Below are positions 10,932 to 20,751 of a stretch of 32,053 nucleotides of DNA, piece by piece; position 1 is the stretch's first letter, and the number at the start of each line of letters is the position of its first letter. A program made the translations under genes and the position numbers. The notes below the pieces were generated by a model that was not told where the DNA came from, made no database searches, and saw only the letters and a program-made list of their open reading frames with translations. Source of the stretch: Gnetum montanum (lineage: Eukaryota; Streptophyta; Gnetopsida; Gnetales; Gnetaceae); contig MNCI01026334.1 of NCBI GenBank assembly GCA_015680685.1, positions 268,452 through 300,504 of the forward strand, in the 5' to 3' direction.

Positions 10932-11751
10932 TACTATGTTAGTGCACATTTGTAAGTGCATTTATAATGATGCAATTGCATTGATGCAAATTTAATTATT
11001 CTGGTGCAAATGGGTTGACATAGTGTCCATCTTAGTTTATAAATATATGATTAGGAAGATAAGAATTAGATAGTTTAGTCAGAAGCAAGTAAACTTTTTG
11101 TAGTTTTATTACTTTAATTGTAATAATTAGCAAGTAATTGTAGTATGTGTTTGAATCTATACAGAGTACTTATTTGAGATATACCCATGAATGACAATGA
11201 TGATCAAGATTAATTTCTTCACATTGTAGCACTTTGACTTAGAATAAATTTATATTTCTCACATTTTAATTTTATTTGCAAATTAATAGTTAGCTTTCTA
11301 CAATGCCTTTATTTATATTTATTATTGTTATAAGTAAAGCAAAATGAGTACATTGAAATCTTAAACACAAACTACAATTAACTTGGTTACCTAGTAGTTA
11401 ATGCATACATCCATGAGTGTAACTACAAGTTGACAAAGTGGATGGTCATTGCACCTAAGACGTTACCTTTATTCCTACTATTAGTTAGGTTTAGTTTATA
11501 TTAATTTCCAACTTTAGTCATTCTATATTTTTAGTAAATATAAGCCATACAACAACATTAATAATCTACCTTAGTCACATTTAACCATGTATCAAGAATT
11601 TACTACGAATGTGAATAAGAAGACGATAACTTATAGTTGAACTATGCTACTCCTAGAAATTTAACCTATCCCTTCTAAGAACCACAATATAATCCATACA
11701 TACACTCATAAACTTATATGATTGGGTGTGGAACATGCTTCCTACTCATCA
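10932..11751 (+). repeat. 5' LTR of Athila-like element E
   Basis: It begins TACTATGTTAGT (element D's LTR begins TGCTATGTTAGT) and ends CTACTCATCA, as D's does. The length is 820 bp, against 818 bp for D's LTR after removing the copia insertion. A TATA-like tttataaata lies at about 11037. The first dinucleotide is TA, not TG, consistent with a G-to-A change. Confidence 0.7.
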
Positions 11752-11830
11752 TTTACATCATTACTAAGGAAGGCATTGGAAGGCATTGGATGTTTAGAGT
11801 AGTTGTGATTATACATTATCATTGTAGTGA
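11752..11830 (+). other. Decayed PBS and truncated leader of element E
   Basis: 11753-11770 reads ttacatcattactaagga. Against D's PBS tggcaccgttgccaagga it differs at six or seven places, all but one G-to-A or C-to-T. A 10-bp tandem duplication (aaggcattgg twice) follows. The leader resembles D's leader weakly until about 11830, after which the element is gone. Confidence 0.5.
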
Positions 11831-12070
11831 TTAATAATAATTTATATTTCTCATATTATTGAGATAATTTACTATTAACTATTAATATGAATTTTTCTCA
11901 CATATTAGAAAGTCCATGATTAACCAAAAATAAAGATAGAACCTAACCTATGGATCTAAAAACATGGTAATTTCCCTACCAAGATTAAATCACGTATGAT
12001 CATGATGATTTATTCTATCTAAACTTTACCTTTCACCAAATAAACAAATTTGATCAAGAGATTGTATGAA
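11831..12070. other. Unassigned AT-rich sequence
   Basis: No reading frame, repeat or recognisable element is seen in this stretch between the end of E and the 224-bp duplication. Confidence 0.5.
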
Positions 12071-12503
12071 CAATGTTATTTAAACATATAATAGAGTAGC
12101 TCCATTCATGTTACAAATTGAAATAACAAAGGCTTGGTTAGACAATATAGCAAAAGGTTACCACATTGACAAGAAGATAGTGAGACCTCACTAGCTTTAT
12201 CTTATACAATGTAGCTTATATTTAAAAAGAAAAAGATATTCGTATGGGAAAGATATATTTCTTTTTAATTAAGTATTGACTAATTGATTTTTAATAATGT
12301 TATTCAAGCGCTTGATAAATCAGCTTCATCCATGTTACAAACTATTATAATGAGGCTTGGTTAAACAATGTAGTAGAAGGCTACCACTTTGACAAGGACT
12401 TGGTAAGACAACTTAGATCTAAAGAGGATAAGAGATTGGTATGGGAGTGAAAATTTTCTTTCTAATTAGGTGTTGGATAATTGATCTTTTATATCATCAA
12501 TAG
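12071..12503 (+). repeat. Two diverged tandem copies of a 224-bp unit
   Basis: Copy 1 (12071-12294) and copy 2 (12295-12503) share caatgttatt/taatgttatt, ccatgttacaaa, ggcttggtta, acaat, ggttaccac/ggctaccac and aattgat in the same order at a period of 224 bp. Both copies keep a short protein-like frame: KAWLDNIAKGYHIDKK in copy 1 and EAWLNNVVEGYHFDKD in copy 2. I cannot assign it to a family. Confidence 0.7.
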
Positions 12504-13027
12504 CTTGCATATTTTTTTTCTTTGCAAGATATTTTAAATTATACTAAATTCATCATCAAATTCATTTGATTTCTCAAAGGTTAAAGAGAGAATAAATAGC
12601 ATTATAATTAATAACTAGTTAGTGCAATAAAAGAGGAATGGCTAGTTGCAGGAAAAAGAGGAAAAATTAAAAATATAATAACTACAATAAAAACAACTAG
12701 TTGTAGGCAAACAGAAATAGGGAAGTATGAAGAAAATGTAATAAGAAAAAAGAGATATAATGGCTAGCTGTAGGACAAAAGTAGTACAAATAGAGGGGAA
12801 CAAAAAGTAGGGGATATAGAGGTTGTTTTTAGTTTAGTGGGTATAGGAGTTAGTGCTTTTTAGGGAAAGTAAATCTACTACTTAAAAAATGTTAAAATAA
12901 AAAAAGTAATTCAAAATAATTAGTTAAAAATATAAAATATAAAATATTCAAGAGAGAAGAAGAAACCAAAAGTATAATAATATGGCAATCATAATTGAAC
13001 TCATAACATCTAACATATAAGACAACA
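12504..13027. other. Unassigned AT-rich sequence with a spaced motif
   Basis: The motif [g/a][g/a]ctag[t/c]tg[c/t]agg occurs three times (12640, 12695 and 12762) at spacings of 55 and 67 bp, followed by acaaatag near 12785. This could be U3 of an unrecognised LTR. There is no TG or CA edge and no second copy in the window to prove it. Confidence 0.3.
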
Positions 13028-13334
13028 AGTTTGTAAATAAGCAAGGGATCTCTTGAGCGGTTATAATCATTCTAACAATGAGGTGTTAGCCTAGTGGTAA
13101 GACACTTTATTTAGAAGCTCCAAGTCACAAGTTTGATTCTAGTGGGGAAATGCTTTGAGTTATATAAAGTTATAATTAGATTATATATCTTAGGAGGGTG
13201 TACCTATGCTTCATTTATTTTTGGTTCCAACACTTCGTACTTATGGTCATTCTTTCGAGTTCCAACACACACACCCCCTCCCCCCTCCCCACCCTCCCAC
13301 AAAACATATATGATAATGAGTTTGTAAATAAGCA
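13028..13334 (+). mobile_element. tRNA-derived SINE-like unit flanked by 16-bp direct repeats
   Basis: 13087-13099 reads tagcctagtggta, matching the RNA polymerase III A box. 13130-13140 reads agtttgattct, matching the B box. Their 43-base spacing is as in a tRNA gene. Flanking perfect 16-bp direct repeats (agtttgtaaataagca) lie at 13028-13043 and 13319-13334. The right part contains a C-rich tract and no poly-A tail. About 40 bases separate the left repeat from the A box, longer than usual for a SINE head, so the exact insertion boundary is uncertain. Confidence 0.55.
13274..13298 (-). other. C-rich tract, G-quadruplex capable on minus strand
   Basis: Five C runs of 5, 6, 4, 3 and 3 bases are separated by single bases. 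On the minus strand this gives five G runs with one-base loops, the pattern expected for a very stable G-quadruplex. Nothing comparable is seen elsewhere in this AT-rich window. A CA-dinucleotide stretch precedes it. Confidence 0.75.
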
Positions 13335-13600
13335 TAGAATATACTACAACCATTTAATAAGAAAAAATGAAAAAATAATTTAGCCAAATAAAATATTAAA
13401 TTCGGTATGATTATAAATAAATTTTCTAGATTACTTAATTTTTATTAAAATAGACCATCATACAAAGCAAGTAAAACATTCTTGATCTCGATTACCATTA
13501 TTAAAATAAATTCGAATTTCAAGGATTTCTCTAATTTTTCTATCTACAAAGTTATGAATTACACAAAGAACTTTATTATTATCTATTAATGTTAATGATA
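13335..13600. other. Unassigned AT-rich sequence
   Basis: Between the two tRNA-like heads I see no coding frame, repeat or regulatory pattern. Confidence 0.5.
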
Positions 13601-13680
13601 GGTTGCTTAAGTGGTTAGCTCATTATTTTGTTAGGCAAGAAGTTGCTAGTTCAAGTCACAATTGACATATCATTATAATT
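13601..13680 (+). other. Second tRNA-like (SINE head) sequence
   Basis: ggttgcttaagtggttag (13601-13618) resembles an A box and agttcaagtca (13647-13657) a B box, about 44 bases apart. No cloverleaf arms convincing enough for a real tRNA are visible, and no flanking duplication was found. Most likely the head of a second, different SINE or an old tRNA-derived fragment. Confidence 0.4.
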
Positions 13681-13980
13681 CTTCTAAAGTTTCTATTGGC
13701 CACCTAGATTGTTATTCTTCAAAGTTATTCATTTTCAAGAATTTTTTCATAACATAATATTTGTAATAAGACTAGCTACTTTAAAATTTTATCAAATGCA
13801 ATACTTGTAATTTTATCAAGTAGTTAATCTAATCCAGATCACCTCACACTTTTTGTACTTAGACTTCATCCATTTTGTATGACTTGAGAATAAATTTTTG
13901 GTAAATTATGGAGGTATTATGAAATGCCAAATATTCTATGTCATTTAATTTAAGGCTTACAACATTATCTAGGTAATAAA
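13681..13980. other. Unassigned AT-rich sequence
   Basis: No feature is seen between the second tRNA-like sequence and the start of D's 5' LTR. Confidence 0.5.
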
Positions 13981-14264
13981 TGCTATGTTAGTCAATTATG
14001 TCGATGCATCAATGTTGATGCAAGACTCAAATACCTATATAAATGTGCTTACCCATCACATTTATGACATATTTTAGTCATTGTGTAGCTAGAATATTAT
14101 AGTTTTGTACTATAGAAGTTAGAATATTTTTCCCACGGAGTGCCCATAGTGGGAATTGAATAGATTGTACGGAGTTTCATTCAAGTACCTATTGTACCTA
14201 GACATACTTGCATGATAGAAATGAAATTAAGATTTGGTCTACTCATTGCAGAACTTGGCTTAGT
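13981..14264 (+). repeat. 5' LTR of element D, left part
   Basis: It begins TGCTATGTTAGT, the same start as LTR E apart from one G/A change. A TATA-like ctatataaat lies at 14035-14044. It is interrupted at 14264 by the copia element; the right part resumes at 20752. The five bases before the copia element are ttagt (14260-14264). Confidence 0.7.
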
Positions 14265-14861
14265 TATTAGAGTAGAATTAATACATTGTCTTGTTTCATA
14301 ATATGTTGTATTGAGTCAAGTTAGTCACTTATAAGTTTAGTGGGTTAATTATTAACTCTTAGTATGAATTCAAAATACATTAAAAAAAACAATTCGTAAG
14401 TTCATGTATTATGAAACAAAGAAGTTAACTAAGTATATGTTAAGAAACAAAATAATCTATGAGTTTATGTATTATAAAACAAAGAAGTTAGTTAAGTCTA
14501 TATTACAAAATAAAATAATTCATAAAAATAATGAAATAATTTTATGAATTAGTAATGAAAATACTATTATGTAGATTATTGTGTTGAGTCACAACTCCCT
14601 ATCAAGTTAAAGGTCTAGCCAATACCAAGTCTATAAGTAAGTGAAGTTGATGAAGAGAAGAAGAAAAGAATAATAATTTCCAAGAATTGTGGAATAACTG
14701 TTATCACCAAAAGGTCCAAATCAAGTTATTCAAAAGATTAATTGTATCAAGACATATCATATTATGAAGCTTATCCACATTACAAATCTGTCATGAGTTG
14801 AAGTTCTTCAAGCCATTTCTTGCTTAAGTTATCTATGTACAATACTATATTAAGTTTAACA
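14265..14861 (+). repeat. 5' LTR of copia element F
   Basis: 597 bp, starting TATTAGAGTAG and ending TTTAACA. It contains two diverged tandem copies of a 63-bp unit (about 14391-14453 and 14454-14516) where the 3' LTR has one. This accounts exactly for the 63-bp length difference between the two LTRs. Confidence 0.85.
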
Positions 14862-14873
14862 TTGTATTAGAGT
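14862..14873 (+). other. Primer binding site of copia element F
   Basis: ttgtattagagt immediately follows the LTR. The usual plant copia PBS, complementary to initiator tRNA-Met, is tggtatcagagc. Nine of twelve bases match; two of the three mismatches are C-to-T. Confidence 0.75.
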
Positions 14874-15548
14874 AGAGAAAAGATAAAAAGGTAAAGTAAT
14901 AATCAAGAGTTTACTAAGAAGAATGGAAATAAGAATATTGAAGACATCACAAACTCCATGCATAACATGATACTAAAAGAAGAAGATAAAAATCTTCTAA
15001 GGTCATTAATCACTAAGATCATAGTTATAGACACACAAAAGCTTACTACGAAGAATTATAAGACCTAGGTGCAAGTAATAAGGATTATCCTACAAGTTAG
15101 TTGATTATGGCATGTTATTTTGAATCATAATTTTAGACTTGATGATGATTGAAAAAGAGAATAAAATGATATGAAGTATCTCATTTTGTGTATGGTATAG
15201 CAAAAACTACAAAAATTCTAGGATTGTTTATATTATATGTTTGAATGTTTCGATTAAGCAAGAAAAGATCATCTCTTCTAGAAGTTATGAACAATGAAGA
15301 ATTTAGACTAGAAATTAAAAAAATTCATAAAGAACGTGAAAGTAATCATATTGAAACTTGAATGTGGGGATGAAGAGGTAATAGATGAAGAAAGAGTAAG
15401 TTTATTTTCTTAGAGCACTTTTTTTTAAGTATAAAGGATTTACTCAAGCACTTGATACCCTAGAAAAGAGACTAGAATTCCTAACACTAATAGCTTGATT
15501 ACAATTACAAGAAACTAATATGGAATTAGACCAAAAATTATTAAATAT

Positions 15549-16426
15549 TGATATACCACGGTTTTCCAAGCCCTGATATTGGGTATGTGATATCGAGTAC
15601 AAGATATCAGGTACCCAATATCTCAGCCTGGATACGATATCGTATACATGATATTGTGATTCTTGTGTTGGCCTATAAATATAGCACTCAAGTGCACGAG
15701 AAGGGGGATCATTCTAGTAAGTCTTAGGGTAGAGTCTTTTTGTCAATTTTTAGTTAGTTTTCAATTCCTTTTCCAAGTGTATACCCGCAGCGTGATGCTT
15801 GTCGTTGTACGAAACCTTTGTTTGAGTGTGATGTACTTGGACATGCACACGATCGGCAATAAAGATCGAGATTACTCCATCATTGCTACATTCACTTAGC
15901 TTTTAATTTGTTTTAATTATTTATTATTTATTATTATTTTATTAGTTAATATTTTTTTTATCGTCATTTACTATTCCTGTTGTTAATGCGGAATGAGCAC
16001 ATCTTAATCACGAACATTTAAGTGTAGCAACTTGGTAACCCAGTAGCGTACCTAGTAGTGCTTTGAGTAATGTGTGCTTGGTAATCCTAGAAGTAGTAGA
16101 TGAAGTCCAAGATGAGTATGGATGATTAAGGACGAATGCTCATCGCACTTAGGCTAGTTTATATTTTATTTTCCATTGCGTTATTAACTTAATTAGAATT
16201 ATTTTCAACTGTCTCTAGCATAGTATTAGAAACCACATCATACACCTCACTTTAGACTAAACCATACATGAAAAAGAAAATACTAGTCCAAGTGAGAAGA
16301 CAGTGAACTGTGATCAATGTGTAACTATCTAGGTGCCACAACTAGTCCGTTTGTGGAGTTCGACTGGATCGTGCATACACACTCGTATTCATATGGTTGA
16401 GCATAGGGGTACCTCCCTGCTCATCA
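15549..16426 (+). repeat. Solo LTR G, Athila-type, inside copia gag
   Basis: 878 bp, beginning TGATATACC and ending GCTCATCA. The first and last four bases are inverted complements (TGAT, ATCA). The flanks are aatat (15544-15548) and aatac (16427-16431), a target-site duplication with one transition. No PBS or gag follows, so it is a solo LTR. It carries a TATA-like ctataaatata (15673-15683) and aataaag (15858-15864, poly-A signal position). It resembles the C LTR (28789-29633) closely. The 78-codon open stretch at 15663-15899 lies in the R/U5 part and is not a gene. Confidence 0.9.
15574..15645 (+). promoter_or_regulatory. Palindrome cluster in U3 of solo LTR G
   Basis: An inverted repeat pairs tgatattgggta (15574-15585) with tacccaatatct (15612-15623), 11 of 12 bases complementary. 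A perfect 14-bp palindrome, atacgatatcgtat (15632-15645), follows about 28 bases before the TATA-like box. GATATC or GATATT recurs several times. A binding-site or hairpin role is inferred from position. Confidence 0.65.
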
Positions 16427-16784
16427 AATACAAAGTAAGTTATGTATAATTCAAGGAATAAACAAGGAGAACATTGGATATAGAATTGATTTTATGATGA
16501 TAAATACAAAAAAGATTTAATATTCAATCAAATCAATCTAAGAACTACCCCATCTATGAAAGAAAAAGACATGAACTTAAAGACTATTAATTTAATCTTA
16601 AGAATCTGAGATCTTCTATAAGGATTATCAAAGAAAAGATGGGACAAAAAAATCAAACAAGATATAATAATGATAATTAAAGTAACTAACATAAGAATGA
16701 AGCAAATCTACTTGAAGATAAAGTAATCTCAATTATTAAGGATATTATGATTAAAGAAAATTTGCTAAGATAGAGTACAAAACT

Positions 16785-17150
16785 TGGTATAGTGATTCTA
16801 GATGTTCCATATATGTATCAAGAAATTGTAATATATTTTAGAATCTATGTATTGTAAATGCTAGTGAAGCTACAACATCCACCAAATCCATTTGTAAGTT
16901 TAAAGGCATTGGAAATATCAACATGAAAATTGTAGATCAACTAGTACATATCAAAAATATGTATTACAATCCAACAATAAAAGGACATAATTTTTTATCA
17001 ATAGCAAAATTAGTAAAAGCAAGATATAAGATAATTTTTTAATAGGATCAAAGTAATAATTTCAAATGCACTATATTGAAGGGTGAAGCACAAAAAAAGA
17101 TAATAGAAATCAAGAAAGTAAATGATGTATTTAAGTTACATCCAATATGG
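16785..17150 (+). pseudogene. pr: Copia protease of element F
   Basis: The frame reads WYSDSRC at 16785-16805 where copia proteases have W-x-x-D-S-G-C. The catalytic Asp remains but the Gly is Arg (aga codon at 16800-16802, one G-to-A change). Downstream, the frame reads FKGIGNINMKI and MYYNPTIKGHNFLSIAKLVK, matching the V-P-x-x-x-N-L-L-S-V-x-x-L region at the end of the copia protease. Stops follow. Confidence 0.75.
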
Positions 17151-17159
17151 AAGTTATTT

Positions 17160-18080
17160 ATGGAGTAACTCATAGACCTCAAGAAGAAAAACTATGATAT
17201 GTGAGACTTGGATATATGAACAAAAGATATATGTAGAAACTATTACAATCCTCTCTTGGGTTCTCTCACCTAAACTTAATTCATGACATGTTTTACAAAT
17301 CATGTATCATTAGTAAGAAAACTAGAATAAAAATCTCACATATAAGGAACATTATTGCTAAAGCTACACTGGAGATAATACATTTAGATGTTGAATTGTA
17401 TGAAAATGTGACATTATTGGGAGTCAAGTATTTCATAACCTACACCAATCATTTTACATGCAAATTATAAGTAAATATAATTAAATCTAAGATGGAAGTT
17501 CTTTATACCTTTAAGAAGTTCAAGCATTAGTAAAAAAAAATAAACTAGATTATCCATCCTGAAATTATAAACTGATAATGAAACATAATATACAAATAAA
17601 CAGTTTCAAGAGTATCTTACAACTGAAGGAATTTTTCATCAAAATATAGTTCCATATTATCCTAAATAAAATGGTGTAGCAAAACAAAAGAAATAAACAA
17701 TTAGAGAGATGGTGTGTTGCATGCTAGCATAGTCAAAAATGGAAAATAGTTTTTTTGGGAAAAGTAGCATAAACTACCATTCACATCATTAATAGAAGTC
17801 CAGCATTATATGTATACTTTGAGTATCCAAATACTATGTGAAATTGAAGAAGACCCAATTTGAAACATTTATGAATTTTTAGTTGTAGAGTATATTGTAG
17901 TATTTCATCATAGACAAAATTAAGTCAAAAAGCAAGGGATATTTTATAGGGTATGGCCTACATAGAAAAGAATACCAAATTTAGGATTTTGACTTAGAGA
18001 AATTGGTTATTACAAGAGATGTAATATTTAATGAAGAAGAACTACTGGAAGAAAGACCCAATAATAAATTCCCTAAGAAT
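17160..18080 (+). pseudogene. int: Copia integrase of element F
   Basis: The pre-integrase zinc-finger region reads YVRLGYMNKR where the usual motif has two His (H-x-R-L-G-H), so both are Tyr. An open stretch at 17288-17470 includes KSCIISKK, then TLEIIHLDV with the first catalytic Asp, then KYFITYTNHF. Next come TDNET with the second Asp, GIFHQNIVPYYPK, and NGVAKQKK, where the usual NGVAERKN has the catalytic Glu, here Lys. The end reads GYFIGYGLHRKEYQ and VITRDVIFNEE, standard for copia integrase C-termini. Inactive. Confidence 0.85.
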
Positions 18081-18552
18081 AATAATTACAAAAATGAAAA
18101 TTACAATTATATCACTCATAACTCAGCAGCATGTACGAATGAACATTGCCATAAATATAGACAAGTTCATTAAGAAATATCAAATACCTCTATGGTTACT
18201 ACAATTGAAGATAATAATTATCATAATAATAGTGAGAGGAATGATGATGGAGAATCTAAAAGATTTAGAGAGTGGGGGAAAACATTACAAGTGCTAGAGA
18301 CTAGGCTAAGTTGGATATTATCAAACTAAGACTTAGAGCAACCTAATATAATAAGTTTCATCGTAATAATGTTTTGCTAATATCATAATACCAAATAAAT
18401 ATATTCCTATGATAGTTACTTAAGCCTTTACTATAAAACATTGGAAAAAGATAATGAAAGCTAAAATTATGATGATGATGAAAAAATGAGGGATATGAAA
18501 ATTAGTGTCATGCTTAAAAGAGAAATAACCTATCAAGAATTGTTAAGTTTTT

Positions 18553-19340
18553 ACAACTAAGCTAGAGGAAGATGGAACATTAGATAAATATGAGGCAAAA
18601 TTAGGTGTAAAAATATTTTCACAAATTAAGGGTATAGATTATGAAGAAACTTTCATTCCTATAGCATAAATGGTGATGTTTCAAATAATAATATTCATAT
18701 GTGTTAAGTTGAAATGGAAAATTTACCAAATCAATGCTAAGGTTGCATTCTTATATGGTGATTTGCAAGAAGAAATTTATATGGAATAATCACAAGGTTT
18801 TATTAAGAATGACAAGCCAATATGCAAGTTAAGAAAAGATATATATGGTCTCAAACAAGCACCAAAAGTATAGTATCAAAAGATTAATCAATTTTTGATT
18901 AACTATGGATTCACAAAGTCTCAAAAAGATAAACAGCCTATACATACTAAAGGATAAAGGGAAAGTTCATATGCTTCTCATCTTTCATGTAGATGATATA
19001 ATGGTGCCAACCATGGAAACAAAGATTGTAGAGTAATCTAAACTTCAATAGTCCTTAAGTTTTGATATTTTTAACCTTGGTTTATCCCACTACTATTTGG
19101 GAATGGAGTTAAGATATACTGCCAACAATGGAAACAAAGATTGTAGAGCAATTTAAGCATCAGTAGTATTTATGATTTGATATTTTTGGCCTTGGTTTAT
19201 CCCACTACTATTTGTAACTGGAGTTAAGATAGAAGCTAAATAAAATTATCATATCTTAGACAAAGTATAGAACACATTTATTAGAGAAATATAAGATGGA
19301 GTGTAAAGAAATCCATATTCCTATGACTCCTAGATTCAAG
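18553..19340 (+). pseudogene. rt: Copia reverse transcriptase of element F, with internal duplication
   Basis: The frame reads TKLEEDGTLDKYEAKLGV, then FSQIKGIDYEETF, then AKVAFLYGDLQEEIYME, then LRKDIYGLKQAP, all standard copia RT blocks. The catalytic box reads FHVDDI (HVDD at 18986-18997) in place of Y-V-D-D, with both Asp kept. A 115-bp tandem duplication (19002-19231) follows. Since 115 is not a multiple of three it shifts the frame. Several stops are present, and a frame change precedes the HVDD box. Confidence 0.85.
19002..19231 (+). repeat. 115-bp tandem duplication inside copia RT
   Basis: ggaaacaaagattgtagag starts at 19015 and again at 19130. Both copies run through ccttggtttatcccactac to ggagttaagata. 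The copies differ at many positions, so the duplication is old and has decayed since. Confidence 0.9.
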
Positions 19341-19539
19341 ATTAACATTCAAAGAGACATCATTCATCCTATACAATGTCAACAAATTATCAGTGCTCTT
19401 ATATGTCCTATAAAAACAAGATTAGGTATCAAATATGTTATTAACTAGTTGGCAATGGTAATGCAAAAATCTAATTATCATCATATGCAAGTAGCCTTTT
19501 TAATCCTACAGCATATCAAGAGTACGATATCTTATGGAT

Positions 19540-20040
19540 TAGTCTTCAAAGTTACATCATCAAAGGTTATGGGAGTCTATACAGATACAAATTGGGATGG
19601 TGATACCATTGATTAAAGTTTCAAAAATAGATTCCGGATTCAAGTTCATAGAAATCAAGTTGGAAGAGTAGTAAGTAATGAATGGTATTCCTTTCATCCA
19701 TGGAAGCTAAATACCATTCATTATGAGAAACAATTTAATATATTATTTGGATTGAGAAATTATAGACAAAAACTAGTATTAAGGTTCCCAAGGCCATTAC
19801 GATCCATCATGCTAATCAAGCAGCAATCAAGGTTATTCAAAATCTAGTCTATCATGACAAAAGCAAACACATTAAAATCTATATCCATTTTATCCAACAA
19901 AAGTATCAAGAAAAATACATTTATGTTTAGTATATATAATCTAAGTCCCAAAAATTTGATGAATTAACTAAGCCTCTTGTCAAATAGTCATTTGATGCCT
20001 TTGAAAGTATCTTTCACCAACTTCACTTTCTCATAATCTA
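19540..20040 (+). pseudogene. rnh: Copia RNase H and 3' end of Pol, element F
   Basis: The frame reads GVYTDTNWDGDTID, matching the copia RNase H start (G-Y-x-D-A-D-W-A-G-D). The end reads KSQKFDELTKPLVK, matching the D-x-L-T-K-P-L motif near the Pol C-terminus. Between them the frame shifts and the usual T-E-A-E-Y motif is not clear. Confidence 0.7.
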
Positions 20041-20203
20041 AAGTGAGGAGAAGAACTGACATTTAAAGGATGTGAAGGTTATAAAAAGAGTTTGATATTA
20101 TTTTTGGAGTATGTGCCCTCTATCATTTTTATCATAACTTAATTTTACTTTACATTGCTCATCAAGATTCAAAAGAGTCAAGATCAAAGATAAAGTAGGA
20201 ATC

Positions 20204-20212
20204 AAGAAGGGA
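20204..20212 (+). other. Polypurine tract of copia element F
   Basis: aagaaggga lies directly before the 3' LTR start, where the plus-strand primer tract belongs. Confidence 0.65.
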
Positions 20213-20746
20213 TATTAGAATATAATTCATACATGATCCTATTTCATAAAATGTTGTATTGATTCAAGCTAGTTACTTGTAAGTTCAGTGAGTTGAATAT
20301 TAACTCTTAGTATTAATTCATAATACAAATAAAACAATTTGTAAATCCATGTGCTATGAAATAAAGAAGTTAGTTAAGTATATGTTAAGAAACAAAATAA
20401 TTTTTAAGACTAATTAAATACTCTTACAAGTTTGTAATAAAAATGTTATTATGTTGTGTCATTGTATTAAGTCATGACTCCCTATCAAGTTAAAGGTCTT
20501 GCTAGTATTAATTCTGTAAGTAAGTCAAGTTCATAACAAAGAGAAGAAAACAATAACAGTTGATAAGAATTGTGAAACAACTATTATGACTAAAAGGTCT
20601 AAATCAAGTTATTTAGAAAATTTATTCTATCAAGAATTATCAAATTATGAAGCTTATTCATATTATAAATCTATCATAAATTGTTAGGTTCTTCAAGTCA
20701 TTACCTTCTTAAGTTATCTATGTAAACTACTATATTAAGTTTAACA
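20213..20746 (+). repeat. 3' LTR of copia element F
   Basis: 534 bp, starting TATTAGAATATAATTC and ending TTTAACA. It has a single copy of the 63-bp unit present twice in the 5' LTR. Followed by ttagc, the right copy of the target-site duplication. Confidence 0.85.
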
Positions 20747-20751
20747 TTAGC

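Larger units (their letters stand above)
14874..16784 (+). pseudogene. gag: Decayed gag region of copia element F, split by solo LTR G
   Basis: The two parts, 14874-15548 and 16432-16784, lie between the PBS and the protease, where gag belongs. I cannot read a Gag domain or a CCHC zinc knuckle with confidence, so the call rests on position. The insertion of G at 15549-16426 separates the halves. Confidence 0.5.
14265..20746 (+). mobile_element. Element F: Ty1/copia retrotransposon inside D's LTR
   Basis: Two recognisably similar LTRs (14265-14861 and 20213-20746) bracket gag, protease, integrase, RT and RNase H in Ty1/copia order, with integrase before RT. The target-site duplication is ttagt (14260-14264) and ttagc (20747-20751), one transition apart. 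Both LTRs start TATTAG (usually TGTTAG) and end TTTAACA. Solo LTR G is inserted in the gag part. Stops are frequent throughout, so the element is inactive. Without G the element would be about 5.6 kb, a normal copia length. Confidence 0.9.

Noticed and set aside
13087-13140. Functional tRNA gene
   Set aside because: A and B boxes fit, but acceptor, anticodon and T arms do not pair convincingly, and the sequence continues as a SINE-like unit.
15663-15899. 78-codon open frame starting near the TATA-like box
   Set aside because: It spans R/U5 of solo LTR G; the aligned part of LTR C does not keep it open.
18031-18297. 88-codon open frame in the copia element
   Set aside because: It is in a different frame from the integrase C-terminus (GYFIGYG, VITRDVIFNEE, then Asn/Glu-rich), which is the real coding frame.
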